Below the pieces are notes generated by a model. It ran no database searches. It saw nothing but the letters and a program-made list of their open reading frames with translations, and was not told the DNA's origin. The translations under genes and the position numbers were made by a program. From NCBI GenBank assembly GCA_002377695.1, contig DFQH01000009.1, positions 1 through 64,000 on the forward strand: a DNA stretch of 64,000 nucleotides. The letters are read 5' to 3'. This document shows, one piece after another, positions 45,546-54,679 of this stretch (position 1 is the stretch's first letter; each line of letters begins with the position of its first letter). The stretch comes from Citromicrobium sp. UBA3494 (GTDB lineage: Bacteria; Pseudomonadota; Alphaproteobacteria; Sphingomonadales; Sphingomonadaceae).

Positions 45546-47711
45546 ATGCGTACCAGAACCATCACCCTCGCCGCCCTGCTGGCGAGCGTCGCAGCGCAGC
45601 CGCTTGCCGCCAAGGAAGGCATGTTCACGCCAGAACAGCTGCCCGAAATCGCAGACGATCTGCGCGAAGCCGGGCTGGAACTCGACCCCGAAGCGCTCTC
45701 GGACCTGACCGGTTTCCCGATGGGCGCGGTCGTATCGCTGGGCGGCTGTTCGGCCAGCTTCGTCTCGCCGCAGGGTCTCGTGGTCACAAACCACCACTGC
45801 GCGCGCGGATCGGTTCAGTACAATTCCACCGCCGAGAACAATTATCTCGAAAACGGCTTCCTGGCGAAGACCATGGGCGCCGAACTTCCCGCCGCTCCGG
45901 GTTCGCGCATCTACGTGACCACCGCGTTCAGCGACGTGACCCAGCGCGTGCGCGAGGGAACCGAGGCCCTGACCCCGAACGAACGCTACGACACGGTCGA
46001 ACAGCGCATGAAGGACATCACCGCCGAGTGCGAGGAAGATGCCGGCTACCGCTGCCGCGTGGCGAGCTATTACGGGGGCGCGGAATACAAGCTGATCAAG
46101 CAGCTCGAGGTGAAGGACGTCCGGCTCGTCTACGCGCCGGCCGATTCGATCGGGAAGTATGGCGGCGACGTCGATAACTGGATGTGGCCGCGCCACACTG
46201 GCGACTTCTCCTTCTACCGCGCCTATGTCGCGCCCGACGGCTCCTCCGCCGAATATGCCGAAGAGAACGTGCCCTACGCGCCCGACCATCACCTGAAGGT
46301 GAGCGCGGCGGGCCTCGACGATGGCGATTTCGTGATGGTCGCGGGCTATCCCGGCTCGACCTCGCGCTACGCCATGCTCGCCGAAGTCGAGAATACGTTC
46401 GGCTGGCAGTACCCGACCTTCCAGACGCTGCTGACCGACTGGATCGACACGATCGAGACCGCCGCCCCCGAAGGATCGGACGCGCGGGTGAAGTACGAAT
46501 CGCGCCTCGCCGGGCTCAACAATTACGAGAAGAACCTGCGCGGGCAGATCGAGGGCGCCCGCCGCGTCGGCCTGATCGAGCGTCGCCGCGAGCGTGAGGA
46601 AGCGCTGGCAGCATGGATCGCCGCCGATCCCTCGCGCGCTGGTTACCGTAAGGCGATTGCCGACCTTTCCGACCTCTCGCAGGAAAGTGCCACCGCCGCG
46701 CGCACCAGCTTCTGGTACGGAAACGCAACGCGCGCGCAGCTGCTGGGCGTGGCACAGCGCCTCTATCGCCTCGCCAAGGAGCGCGAGAAGCCCAATGCGC
46801 AGCGCGAATCCGGCTATCAGGAACGCGACATGGCCTTCTTCCGCCAGGGCCTGCAGGCGCTCGACCGGCGTTATGACGCGAGCGTCGACAAGGCCGAATG
46901 GAAGCTGTTCCTCGATGGCTATCTCGATCAGCCCCAAGCCGAGCGTGTCGCCGTTTTCGACGAAGCGCTGGGGCTGACGGGTGTCGACGATGCCAAGCAG
47001 ATCGATGCGATCCTCGACAGCTACTACGCGAACACCTCGCTCGACGAGAGCGAGACTCGCCTCGCGCTCATGGATGCAAGCGTCGCCGATCTGGAGGCGA
47101 GCAACGATCCCTTCATGCAGCTGGCAATCGCGCTCTACGATTACGAGCGCGGGCTGGAGAACGAAGGCGAGGAACGCGCCGGGCGCGCGCTGGCGCTGCG
47201 TCCCGCCTACATGCAGGCGATCACGCAGTGGCAGCGCGAGCAGGGCCAGCTGCCCTATCCCGATGCCAACTCGACGCTGCGGATCACCTTTGGCAACGTC
47301 ATGGGCGGATCGCCCTTCGACGGGATGCAGTACCTGCCCTTCACCACGCTCGAAGGGATCACGCAGAAGGACACCGGCGAAGACCCGTTCAACGCGCCGG
47401 AGCGCCAGCTCGACTTGATCGAGGCGCAGGATTACGGCAGCTACGAGCTCGCCTCGATCGGCTCGGTGCCGGTGAACTACCTCTCCGACCTCGACGTGAC
47501 CGGCGGCAACTCCGGCTCGGCCACGCTTAACGCACAGGGCGAACTGGTCGGCCTGCTGTTCGACGGCACGTTCGAAAGCGTGAACTCGGACTGGGATTTC
47601 GACCCGCGCACCACCCGCTCGATCCATGTGGACTCGCGCTACATGCTGTGGGTGATGGAAAAGGTCGACGGCGCGACCAACCTGATCGAGGAAATGGACG
47701 TCGTCGAATAG
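45546..47711 (+). CDS. S46-family dipeptidyl peptidase (DPP7/DPP11 type)
   Basis: A 721-residue periplasmic exopeptidase that removes N-terminal dipeptides. The ATG at 45546, with GGGGA seven bases upstream, gives a signal peptide ending PLAA. The chymotrypsin-like triad is visible: His in VTNHHCARG, Asp in the [16 protein letters not shown] region and Ser in GGNSGSA near the C-terminus. The residue after FD in LLFDGTF is Gly, as in DPP7 with broad hydrophobic P1 preference, rather than the Arg of acid-specific DPP11; this assignment rests on memory of the family. It suggests use of external peptides. Confidence 0.92.
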   Translation: MRTRTITLAALLASVAAQPLAAKEGMFTPEQLPEIADDLREAGLELDPEALSDLTGFPMGAVVSLGGCSASFVSPQGLVVTNHHCARGSVQYNSTAENNYLENGFLAKTMGAELPAAPGSRIYVTTAFSDVTQRVREGTEALTPNERYDTVEQRMKDITAECEEDAGYRCRVASYYGGAEYKLIKQLEVKDVRLVYAPADSIGKYGGDVDNWMWPRHTGDFSFYRAYVAPDGSSAEYAEENVPYAPDHHLKVSAAGLDDGDFVMVAGYPGSTSRYAMLAEVENTFGWQYPTFQTLLTDWIDTIETAAPEGSDARVKYESRLAGLNNYEKNLRGQIEGARRVGLIERRREREEALAAWIAADPSRAGYRKAIADLSDLSQESATAARTSFWYGNATRAQLLGVAQRLYRLAKEREKPNAQRESGYQERDMAFFRQGLQALDRRYDASVDKAEWKLFLDGYLDQPQAERVAVFDEALGLTGVDDAKQIDAILDSYYANTSLDESETRLALMDASVADLEASNDPFMQLAIALYDYERGLENEGEERAGRALALRPAYMQAITQWQREQGQLPYPDANSTLRITFGNVMGGSPFDGMQYLPFTTLEGITQKDTGEDPFNAPERQLDLIEAQDYGSYELASIGSVPVNYLSDLDVTGGNSGSATLNAQGELVGLLFDGTFESVNSDWDFDPRTTRSIHVDSRYMLWVMEKVDGATNLIEEMDVVE

Positions 47712-47737
47712 GGGCTCAGTCCCGAACGGAAACGGGA

Positions 47738-47762
47738 GGGCGGCCTTCGGGTCGCCCTTTTT
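47738..47762 (+). terminator. Intrinsic terminator after the S46 peptidase gene
   Basis: GGGCGGCC-TTCG-GGTCGCCC followed by TTTTT, starting 26 bases after the stop codon. An 8-bp stem with one wobble pair, a stable TTCG loop and a T tract make this the clearest rho-independent terminator in the window. Confidence 0.9.
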
Positions 47763-47821
47763 CGTATCCGCTGCCGGCGTTTATCGGGATTGCCGCCCAC
47801 ACCGCCATCCCCCCGGACCTT

Positions 47822-47852
47822 CGCGCCTTTACCTTTCCTACGCAAAGGCGCG
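47822..47852. promoter_or_regulatory. 9-bp inverted repeat upstream of the diguanylate cyclase
   Basis: CGCGCCTTT (47822-47830) and AAAGGCGCG (47844-47852) are perfect complements separated by 13 bases, ending 13 bases before the ATG. It could be an operator or an mRNA hairpin. No T tract follows it. Confidence 0.4.
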
Positions 47853-47865
47853 CTAGCTTGGCAGG

Positions 47866-49041
47866 ATGACGTTTAACGACGAAACAGCCCTGCTCTCGAC
47901 GGTCAGGCCGCAAGGGCGGCTGCGGGCAGGCGCTGGCCCGCTCCCCTGGCTGATGCGATGGGGGAGCAAAACCCCCCACGAACTGCGGCCGGCCATGTGC
48001 GGCGCGCTGCTTTCCTCGCCGGGTTCGGTGGTGCTGGGCGCTCTCAACGGTCTGTTCGTCGCGGGCCTCGCCCATTTCGCAATCGGCGGCACCGCATTCG
48101 CCATCATCATGATCGCCGAGGCGATACTCCTGGCCATACGGCTCGTCAGTCTCAAACGGGTGAAGTCGATCCGCGAGGCCGGTGGAGTTCCGGCGATCGA
48201 CACGCCGATAACGCTGTCGATTATCTGGTGCAGCCTCCAGGGTGCGCTGTTCTTCTTCGCCATTCGAACCGGCAGCACCCCGCTCATGGTCCTCGCCGCC
48301 GCGCACTGCATGGGCCTGGTCGGCCCGCTGTGCGCGCGCAATTATGCAGCACCACGACTCGCGCTGCTGCTCGTGGGGCTGTGTGTCGCGCCTTTTGTCA
48401 TCGGAGCAGCGAGTACGGGCGAGCCGCTTATGCTGGCCCTGGTTCTACTCCTTCCCGGCTTCCTCCTCGGCGCGCTGCAGATTCTGGCACAATACCGCAG
48501 CGCGATGCTGGCAGCGCTCGGCGCGGAACTGGTCAATGCCCAGCGCGCGCGGCACGATCCGCTGACCGGTCTGCTCAACCGTCACGGCCTTGAAGGTGTC
48601 ATGAAAGACCTCTCCCGCGACCGGGTTTTTTCGCTCGTGTGTTTCGATCTGGACGGCTTCAAGCCCATCAACGACCGGTTCGGCCATGCGGCGGGCGATC
48701 GGCTGCTGTGCGAGGTGGGCGAGCGCATGCGCAATGCTCTGGAGGAGGGCCAGGTTCTGGCCCGGATCGGCGGGGATGAATTTCTCGCCCTGCTGCCGGG
48801 ACAAGGGGCCGAGGCGACCAATGCCAGGATTGAAGCCGTCATCGCCGCAGTCTCCGACACGCCCTATGCGGTCGATGGGAAAGCCCTGGTACAGATTGGT
48901 GTGACGGCAGGATTTGCCTGCTATCCCGACGATGCCACCGGCATTGCCGAGCTGCACGTACTTGCCGACCGCGCGCTCTATGCCGCGAAGAAGGCTGGCA
49001 AGGGGTTCGGGACGCGCTACCAGCCATCGCTCGCCGCCTGA
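47866..49041 (+). CDS. Membrane-bound diguanylate cyclase (GGDEF)
   Basis: A 391-residue protein with five or six hydrophobic segments over residues ~45-210, then a GGDEF domain (about 225-390). DPLTGLLNRHG, the substrate-binding DLDGFKPINDRFGHAAGD and an intact GGDEF point to active c-di-GMP synthesis. The product-inhibition I-site (RxxD five residues before the motif) is absent; the equivalent residues are in LEEGQ. No EAL domain is present. It could set biofilm or motility state in response to a membrane signal that the sequence does not reveal. Confidence 0.9.
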   Translation: MTFNDETALLSTVRPQGRLRAGAGPLPWLMRWGSKTPHELRPAMCGALLSSPGSVVLGALNGLFVAGLAHFAIGGTAFAIIMIAEAILLAIRLVSLKRVKSIREAGGVPAIDTPITLSIIWCSLQGALFFFAIRTGSTPLMVLAAAHCMGLVGPLCARNYAAPRLALLLVGLCVAPFVIGAASTGEPLMLALVLLLPGFLLGALQILAQYRSAMLAALGAELVNAQRARHDPLTGLLNRHGLEGVMKDLSRDRVFSLVCFDLDGFKPINDRFGHAAGDRLLCEVGERMRNALEEGQVLARIGGDEFLALLPGQGAEATNARIEAVIAAVSDTPYAVDGKALVQIGVTAGFACYPDDATGIAELHVLADRALYAAKKAGKGFGTRYQPSLAA

Positions 49042-49131
49042 GGAAGCCCACCCGCAGATGTTGCGTTAGGCGCAACAGCCGGTGCCGAACCTACGCTGGA
49101 AGCGCGCTGGGCTTTGCTGTAGATCGCGGGA

Positions 49132-50619
49132 ATGTTCGAAGGCACCGACGCAATCCTGCTAGCCCGAATTCAGTTCGCCTTCACGGTGAGCTTCCACTTC
49201 ATTTTCCCGGCCTTTTCGATCGGTCTCGCGAGCTATCTCGCGGTGCTGGAAGGGCTGTGGCTCAAGACCGGCAAGCCGGTCTACATGGACCTGTTCAAGT
49301 ACTGGCTGAAGATCTTTGCCATCGCCTTTGCCATGGGCGTCGTCTCCGGCATCGTGATGTCCTACCAGTTCGGTACCAACTGGTCGGTCTTCTCCGACGT
49401 GGCAGGTCCTGTCATCGGCCCGCTGATGGCCTACGAAGTGCTAACCGCCTTCTTTCTGGAGGCGGGCTTCCTCGGCGTGATGCTGTTCGGCATGAACCGC
49501 GTGGGCAAGAAGCTGCATTATGTGGCCACGCTGATGGTGGCAGGGGGCACCTTCATCAGCGCATTCTGGATCTTGTCGGTGAACAGCTGGATGCAGACGC
49601 CCGTAGGTTACGAAATCGGGGCGAATGGTCAGTTCCTTCCCGGCGACAGCTGGATGGAAATCATCTTCAATCCCAGCTTCCCCTACCGCCTCTTCCACAC
49701 CGTGCTGGCCGCCTATTTGACAACCGCCTTTGTAGTCGGGGGCGTGGGCGCATGGCATCTGCTGAAGGATCGCACCAACGGGCACGCGCGCAGGATGTTC
49801 TCCATGGCCATGTGGATGGCCGCGCTGGTGGTGCCGGTGCAGATTTTCGCGGGCGACCTGCACGGGCTCAACACGCTGGAGCACCAGCCGCAAAAGGTGA
49901 TGGCGATGGAAGGCCATTACGAAAGCCACCCCGACGGCGCGCCACTGATCCTGTTCGGCATTCCCGACAGCGACGCGCGCGAGGTGAAATACGCGGTCGA
50001 GATTCCCAAGGCTTCCAGCCTGATCCTGAAGCACGATGCCGACGCCCCGCTCGACGGGCTCGACACCATTCCGCTCGACGAACAGCCGCCCGTGGGCATC
50101 GTCTTCTGGAGCTTCCGGATCATGGTCGGCCTGGGCTTCGCCATGCTGGGCGTGGGCCTGTGGAGCCTGATCGCGCGGTGGCGCGGCAAGCTGTATGACT
50201 GGCCATGGCTGCACAAGGCCGCGCTGGTGATGGGCCCATCCGGCTTCGTCGCAGTCATCGCGGGGTGGATCACCACCGAGGTCGGCCGCCAGCCCTACGT
50301 CATCTACAACCTGCTGCGCACCGCCGACGCTGCGAGCCCGCTGGACGCGCCCGCGGTCGGCTCTTCGCTGATCGCGTTCGTAGTGGTCTATTTCGCGGTT
50401 TTCGGCACCGGCACCTGGTATATCCTGAAGCTGATGAGCCAGCCGCCGCATGCGCACGAAACCGGCGTGAAGCGCGGCGATACCGGCCCGATCCGCACCG
50501 CCGGCATCACCCCCGGGCCCACGCAGGACCCGGGCAACCTGAGCCCGGATTCGCTCAGCTCGATCGAATATGTCGAGCCGCAGGATATCGAGCCCGCACG
50601 CAAGGAGGACGGCGAATGA
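49132..50619 (+). CDS. cydA: Cytochrome bd-type ubiquinol oxidase subunit I (CIO type)
   Basis: A 495-residue membrane protein that oxidises quinol and reduces oxygen without proton pumping. RIQFAFTVSFHFIFPAFSIG holds the haem histidine near the N-terminus, GRQPYVIYNLLRTAD is the conserved C-terminal part, and the ligand methionine lies in the central region. The Q-loop is short, as in cyanide-insensitive (CioA) oxidases. It overlaps cydB by 4 bases. Such oxidases help under low oxygen or respiratory poisons. Confidence 0.93.
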   Translation: MFEGTDAILLARIQFAFTVSFHFIFPAFSIGLASYLAVLEGLWLKTGKPVYMDLFKYWLKIFAIAFAMGVVSGIVMSYQFGTNWSVFSDVAGPVIGPLMAYEVLTAFFLEAGFLGVMLFGMNRVGKKLHYVATLMVAGGTFISAFWILSVNSWMQTPVGYEIGANGQFLPGDSWMEIIFNPSFPYRLFHTVLAAYLTTAFVVGGVGAWHLLKDRTNGHARRMFSMAMWMAALVVPVQIFAGDLHGLNTLEHQPQKVMAMEGHYESHPDGAPLILFGIPDSDAREVKYAVEIPKASSLILKHDADAPLDGLDTIPLDEQPPVGIVFWSFRIMVGLGFAMLGVGLWSLIARWRGKLYDWPWLHKAALVMGPSGFVAVIAGWITTEVGRQPYVIYNLLRTADAASPLDAPAVGSSLIAFVVVYFAVFGTGTWYILKLMSQPPHAHETGVKRGDTGPIRTAGITPGPTQDPGNLSPDSLSSIEYVEPQDIEPARKEDGE

Positions 50620-51614
50620 TCGACCTGACCGTCATCTGGGCCTTCATCATAGCCTTCGCCATCTTCGCCTATGTGGTGATGGACGGCTTCGATCTGGGCA
50701 TCGGCATCCTCTTCCCTTCATTCGCGCCGGGGCGTGAGCGCGACCGGGCGATGAATTCCATTGCGCCCGTTTGGGATGGTAACGAAACCTGGCTGGTGCT
50801 GGGCGGCGGCGGGCTGTTTGCCGCCTTCCCGCTGGCCTACGCAATCATCCTGCCTGCCACCTATCCGCTGATTATCGCCATGCTGCTGGGCCTCGTCTTC
50901 CGCGGGGTCGCCTTCGAATACCGCTGGCGCGATCCATCGCACCGGCGCTTCTGGGATGCCGCCTTCACCGGCGGTTCGCTGATCGCCGCGATGGCGCAGG
51001 GCATGATCCTTGGCGCGCTTCTGCAGGGAATAGAGATTGACGGGCGCGCCTACGCGGGCAGCTGGTGGGACTGGCTGACGCCCTATACGCTGCTCACGGG
51101 CCTGGGCACGGTCGCGGGATATGCGCTGCTGGGCGCGACGTGGCTGGTCTGGAAGCTCGACGGCGAAGGACAGGCCCATGCCCGCAAGCTCGGCAAGATT
51201 GCCGCGCTGGCAACGCTGGCGCTGATGGCGGGGGTCAGCCTGCTCAACCTGTTCGTCCGGCCCGAATATTCCGACCGCTGGCTGACCGCGCCCGAACTCT
51301 ACTGGGTCGCACCGATTCCCATCGCCACGCTGATCGTCGCCGGGTTCATGTGGCACGCGCTTTCACGCGATCGCCACTCCAAGCCCTTCTGGCTGGCGCT
51401 GCTGCTGTTTTTCTTCGGCACGGCGGGCGTGGGTGTGACGATCTGGCCTTACGTCGCGCCGCCCGATCTCACGATCTGGGAAGCCGCCGCACCGGTGCGC
51501 AGCCAGGTCTTCATGCTGATCGGCGTGGCGATCACCATGCCTCTCATCATCGCCTACACGGCCTGGGCCTACTGGGTGTTTCGCGGCAAGGTGGGCGACG
51601 AAGGCTACCACTGA
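50616..51614 (+). CDS. cydB: Cytochrome bd-type ubiquinol oxidase subunit II
   Basis: A 332-residue membrane partner of CydA with about eight helices. VVMDGFDLGIGIL and APVWDGNETWLVLGGG near the N-terminus and FRGVAFEYRWRD are hallmark motifs. The ATG at 50616 is preceded by AAGGAGG and overlaps the cydA stop. The stop overlaps the next small gene by one base. Confidence 0.94.
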   Translation: MIDLTVIWAFIIAFAIFAYVVMDGFDLGIGILFPSFAPGRERDRAMNSIAPVWDGNETWLVLGGGGLFAAFPLAYAIILPATYPLIIAMLLGLVFRGVAFEYRWRDPSHRRFWDAAFTGGSLIAAMAQGMILGALLQGIEIDGRAYAGSWWDWLTPYTLLTGLGTVAGYALLGATWLVWKLDGEGQAHARKLGKIAALATLALMAGVSLLNLFVRPEYSDRWLTAPELYWVAPIPIATLIVAGFMWHALSRDRHSKPFWLALLLFFFGTAGVGVTIWPYVAPPDLTIWEAAAPVRSQVFMLIGVAITMPLIIAYTAWAYWVFRGKVGDEGYH

Positions 51615-51739
51615 TGGGTCAGGGAGAAACCGACGCCCCCTTGTGGAAACGGCTCGGCTGGATGGCTGCGATCTGGGCCATGAGTGTCGGCGCGCTCGGC
51701 ATAGTCGCCTATATCCTGCGCTGGTGGCTGACCCCCTGA
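51614..51739 (+). CDS. DUF2474 small membrane protein, CydX-like subunit
   Basis: A 41-residue protein with a single membrane helix (WMAAIWAMSVGALGIVAYIL) and a tryptophan-rich end. Its ATG shares a base with the cydB stop (TGATG). DUF2474 proteins are encoded after cydAB in many proteobacteria and are thought to stabilise the oxidase, as CydX does in E. coli. The gene is easily missed because of its length. Confidence 0.85.
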   Translation: MGQGETDAPLWKRLGWMAAIWAMSVGALGIVAYILRWWLTP

Positions 51740-51830
51740 AGCCGCCGGAGCGCCCCTTTCCGTCGCCAATCGAAACTTATTTGTCCGATACCCTCGTCAC
51801 GATCTGAATCGGAGGGTATCGAGGTGGACC

Positions 51831-53351
51831 ATGCGCGGCGTGATTCCTCCATGGCTCCCGGTGGCATTCGTGGCCGTCCCGCTGTCCGGATGCGCGAACC
51901 TCGCGCCCGACCGCGCTCAGCCCGAACTCACCGCTCAGATCCCGTCGGACTTTCCCAACAGCGAAAGCGTGGGAGACTATCGCCCCGAAGCATGGTGGAC
52001 CGCGTTCGACGATCCGGTGCTCGATGCACTGGTGCGCGATGCCCTGGCCGACAATCTCGACATTGCAGAAGCATCCGCACGGGTTGCCCAGGCCGCAGCC
52101 CAGGCGCGGGTGGCTCGCTCTGCGCTGCTCCCGGGCATCAACGCCAGTGGCGACGCCAGCTATTCGAACACGCCACTGAGCGGCAGCGCCTTCGGCGGGC
52201 TCGCCGGAGGCGGTGGAGGCGGACAGCAGGGCCCCACCCGGATCGAGAACGACAGCTATTCCCTCGGCCTTGGTGCATCCTACGAGATCGACCTGTTCGG
52301 CCGCGCGCGGAACGACTTTGCCGCCGCGCGTGCCGACGCCATCGCCGCCGAATACGACTATCGCAGCGTGCAGCTGGCTGCCGCCGCCGAAACGATCAGC
52401 ACCTATTTCGAAATCGTCGACACGCGGCGTCAGATCGAGCTGACGCTGGAAACGATCGACCTTCTTGCCGAGCGCGCGACGCAGACCGAAGAGCGCTTCC
52501 GCCGCGGTCTGACCCAGAGCTTCGAACTGTATCAGGTGCAGCAGGACCAGCGGAACACGCAAGCCTCTCTGCCCCAGCAGGAAGCTGCACTCGACGACGC
52601 GCATGGGCGGATGGCGCTGCTCGTCAGGCAGTACCCGCAAGCGATGGAGGGCCGGCTCGCCCGCCCGCTCACGCCGAGGCTGGTCTTCGAAGAGGTGCCC
52701 GCGGGCCTGCCCGCCGATCTGCTCGGCCAGCGGCCGGACGTCGCCGCTGCCTGGGCCCGGCTCGAGGCTGCGCGCGCACGCGTCGGCGCGCGGCGTGCAG
52801 AGCGTTTCCCCTCGATCACGCTGTCCGCCTCTCCCGGAACGCAGGGCGGCGACGTTGCCGGTGCGTTCGACATTGCGAACAACTGGGCGCTCAATCTGGC
52901 TGCCGGACTTACCGCACCGATCTTTCAGGGCGGCCGCATCTCCGCCAATATCGAGGCCGCGCGCGCCGCTTATGATCAGCAGGCGGCCAATTATGCGCGC
53001 ACCGTCCTGACCGCCTACCGCGAGGCGAACAGCGCGATCGAAGATTACGAGGAAAACCGGCAGCGCTATGCGCTGATCCTTGCCCAGCTAGAGGAAGCGC
53101 AATTTTCCGCCGACCTGCAGGCCCGCAGGTTTGAGGCAGGCATCGGCGATTACGTCAGTTATCTCGACGCGCTGCGTGCGCTCTATCAGGTGGAGGCGGC
53201 GCTATCCTCCGCCGGGCGAGCCGTGGCCCTGTCGCGGCTCGGCGTGCACCGCGCACTGGGCGGAGACTGGTCGCAGGGTATCGCGCCGGAACCGGTCCGC
53301 TCCAATCCCGTCACCATGGTCCCCGCGCCGCAGGAAGGATTACAGCCATGA
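51831..53351 (+). CDS. RND efflux outer-membrane lipoprotein, NodT family
   Basis: A 506-residue TolC-like channel. The signal peptide ends in the lipobox LSGC. It then has AWWTAFDDPVLDALV, a long helical hairpin, a glycine-rich insert (about residue 125-132) and the second half with GQRPDVAAAWARLEAAR. It is the first gene of a channel-adaptor-pump operon and overlaps the adaptor gene by 4 bases. It is a different paralogue from the channel in the emr operon. Confidence 0.92.
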   Translation: MRGVIPPWLPVAFVAVPLSGCANLAPDRAQPELTAQIPSDFPNSESVGDYRPEAWWTAFDDPVLDALVRDALADNLDIAEASARVAQAAAQARVARSALLPGINASGDASYSNTPLSGSAFGGLAGGGGGGQQGPTRIENDSYSLGLGASYEIDLFGRARNDFAAARADAIAAEYDYRSVQLAAAAETISTYFEIVDTRRQIELTLETIDLLAERATQTEERFRRGLTQSFELYQVQQDQRNTQASLPQQEAALDDAHGRMALLVRQYPQAMEGRLARPLTPRLVFEEVPAGLPADLLGQRPDVAAAWARLEAARARVGARRAERFPSITLSASPGTQGGDVAGAFDIANNWALNLAAGLTAPIFQGGRISANIEAARAAYDQQAANYARTVLTAYREANSAIEDYEENRQRYALILAQLEEAQFSADLQARRFEAGIGDYVSYLDALRALYQVEAALSSAGRAVALSRLGVHRALGGDWSQGIAPEPVRSNPVTMVPAPQEGLQP

Positions 53352-54679
53352 GCCGTCAGCTCATCCTCGCCCTCGGAGTGCTGGGCGCAGCCATCCTGAT
53401 CGCCGTTCTTATGGTGACCTTGCGCCCCGAACCGGAGGAACAGGAACGCGTCGAGCAGGCCCCGCTGGTCGAGACCGTGCCGTTCGAACAAAGCTCGGGC
53501 GCATTGGAAGTGCGCGGCAGCGGCACGGTCCAGCCGCGCGAGACCGTGACTGTGGGCGCGGAAGTCTCCGGCCGACTGGTCTACGTCAATCCCGCTTTCC
53601 AGGAGGGGCGCATCGTCCCGCGCGGCGCCACGCTGTTCCGCGTCAATCCGGTCGACTACCAGAACCAGGTCCGCACCGCGCGCGCGGATGTCGCGGCGCA
53701 GGACGTGGCGGTGCTGCAAGCCCGCGAGGAGGTCGAGATCGCACGCGACGAGCTGGAGCGCTTTGCCCAGCGGCAGCAGACCCGCGACGTGCTGCAGGCG
53801 GGGATCGATGCAGACGACTACGCCGCGCGCATTCTTCCGCCCACGGTGCTTGCACGGCAGGCGTTCGGTGGAGCCGGAAACGAGACTTCAGCCTCCGGCC
53901 CCAGCCGTCTTGCGACTCGCGAGCCGCAGCTGCGCTCCGCCCAGGCCGCACGCGAGCGCGCGGCCGCCAATCTGGAGGCGGCGCAACTGACCTTGTCGCG
54001 TACCCGCATCGCGGCGCCTTTCGGCAGCCTCGTGCGGGAAGAAAGCGCGGCGGTGGGCACGCTGGTCCAGCCCGGCCAGACGCTCGGCACGCTGGTGGCC
54101 ACCGATGCCTTCGAGGTCCGCGTTGCGCTGACCGAAGACGAGGCGGCCCTGATCCCCTCGTTGCTGCGTCCGGGCGCGGGCCGCATCCCGGCAAGCGTCA
54201 CTTTCGACTACGGCGGTATTACTTACCGGTGGGAGGCTTTCGTCGACCGCGCGGATCTGATCCTCGATCCCGAAACACGGACGATCGACGTTTTCCTTCA
54301 GGTTCCGGGCCCCTTGCAGGCCGGCCAGCCGGTGGGCGATGCACAGGATGCCCCACCGGGCCCTCCCCTGCTCCTGGGCAGTTTCGTCGAAGCGCGCATC
54401 GTGGGCGAAATCCCGGTGCCGTTCGCGCGTATCCCGATCGATGCGCTGCGCCCCGGCAACGAGGTATGGGTGGTACGCGACGGGCGCCTGCGCATCCTGC
54501 CGGTGCGCGTGATCCAGCGCACGGACGAGATCGCCTATGTCACCACGCCAAGCCTCGCGGTGGGCGGCCAGATCGTGACCAGCAATCTGCGCGCGCCGAC
54601 CGACGGAATGCAGGTGCGGATGAACGCGCGCACGCGCCCCTCGCCGGGTCCGACACCGGAGCAATCGCGCGGTGAGTGA
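53348..54679 (+). CDS. RND efflux periplasmic adaptor (membrane fusion protein)
   Basis: A 443-residue adaptor with an N-terminal membrane anchor (LILALGVLGAAILIAVLMV) instead of a lipobox. Lipoyl halves (VTVGAEVSGRLVYV and TRIAAPFGSLVREES) flank a helical hairpin, followed by a beta-barrel and a membrane-proximal domain. The hairpin is longer than in AcrA, with an insert around residues 140-190. It overlaps the channel gene by 4 and the pump gene by 8 bases, so the three are translated together. Confidence 0.92.
   Translation: MSRQLILALGVLGAAILIAVLMVTLRPEPEEQERVEQAPLVETVPFEQSSGALEVRGSGTVQPRETVTVGAEVSGRLVYVNPAFQEGRIVPRGATLFRVNPVDYQNQVRTARADVAAQDVAVLQAREEVEIARDELERFAQRQQTRDVLQAGIDADDYAARILPPTVLARQAFGGAGNETSASGPSRLATREPQLRSAQAARERAAANLEAAQLTLSRTRIAAPFGSLVREESAAVGTLVQPGQTLGTLVATDAFEVRVALTEDEAALIPSLLRPGAGRIPASVTFDYGGITYRWEAFVDRADLILDPETRTIDVFLQVPGPLQAGQPVGDAQDAPPGPPLLLGSFVEARIVGEIPVPFARIPIDALRPGNEVWVVRDGRLRILPVRVIQRTDEIAYVTTPSLAVGGQIVTSNLRAPTDGMQVRMNARTRPSPGPTPEQSRGE

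Noticed and set aside
45317..45787. Upstream extension of acsA to 797 residues
   Set aside because: It overlaps the divergent S46 gene and lacks similarity; the start at 45316 gives normal family length.
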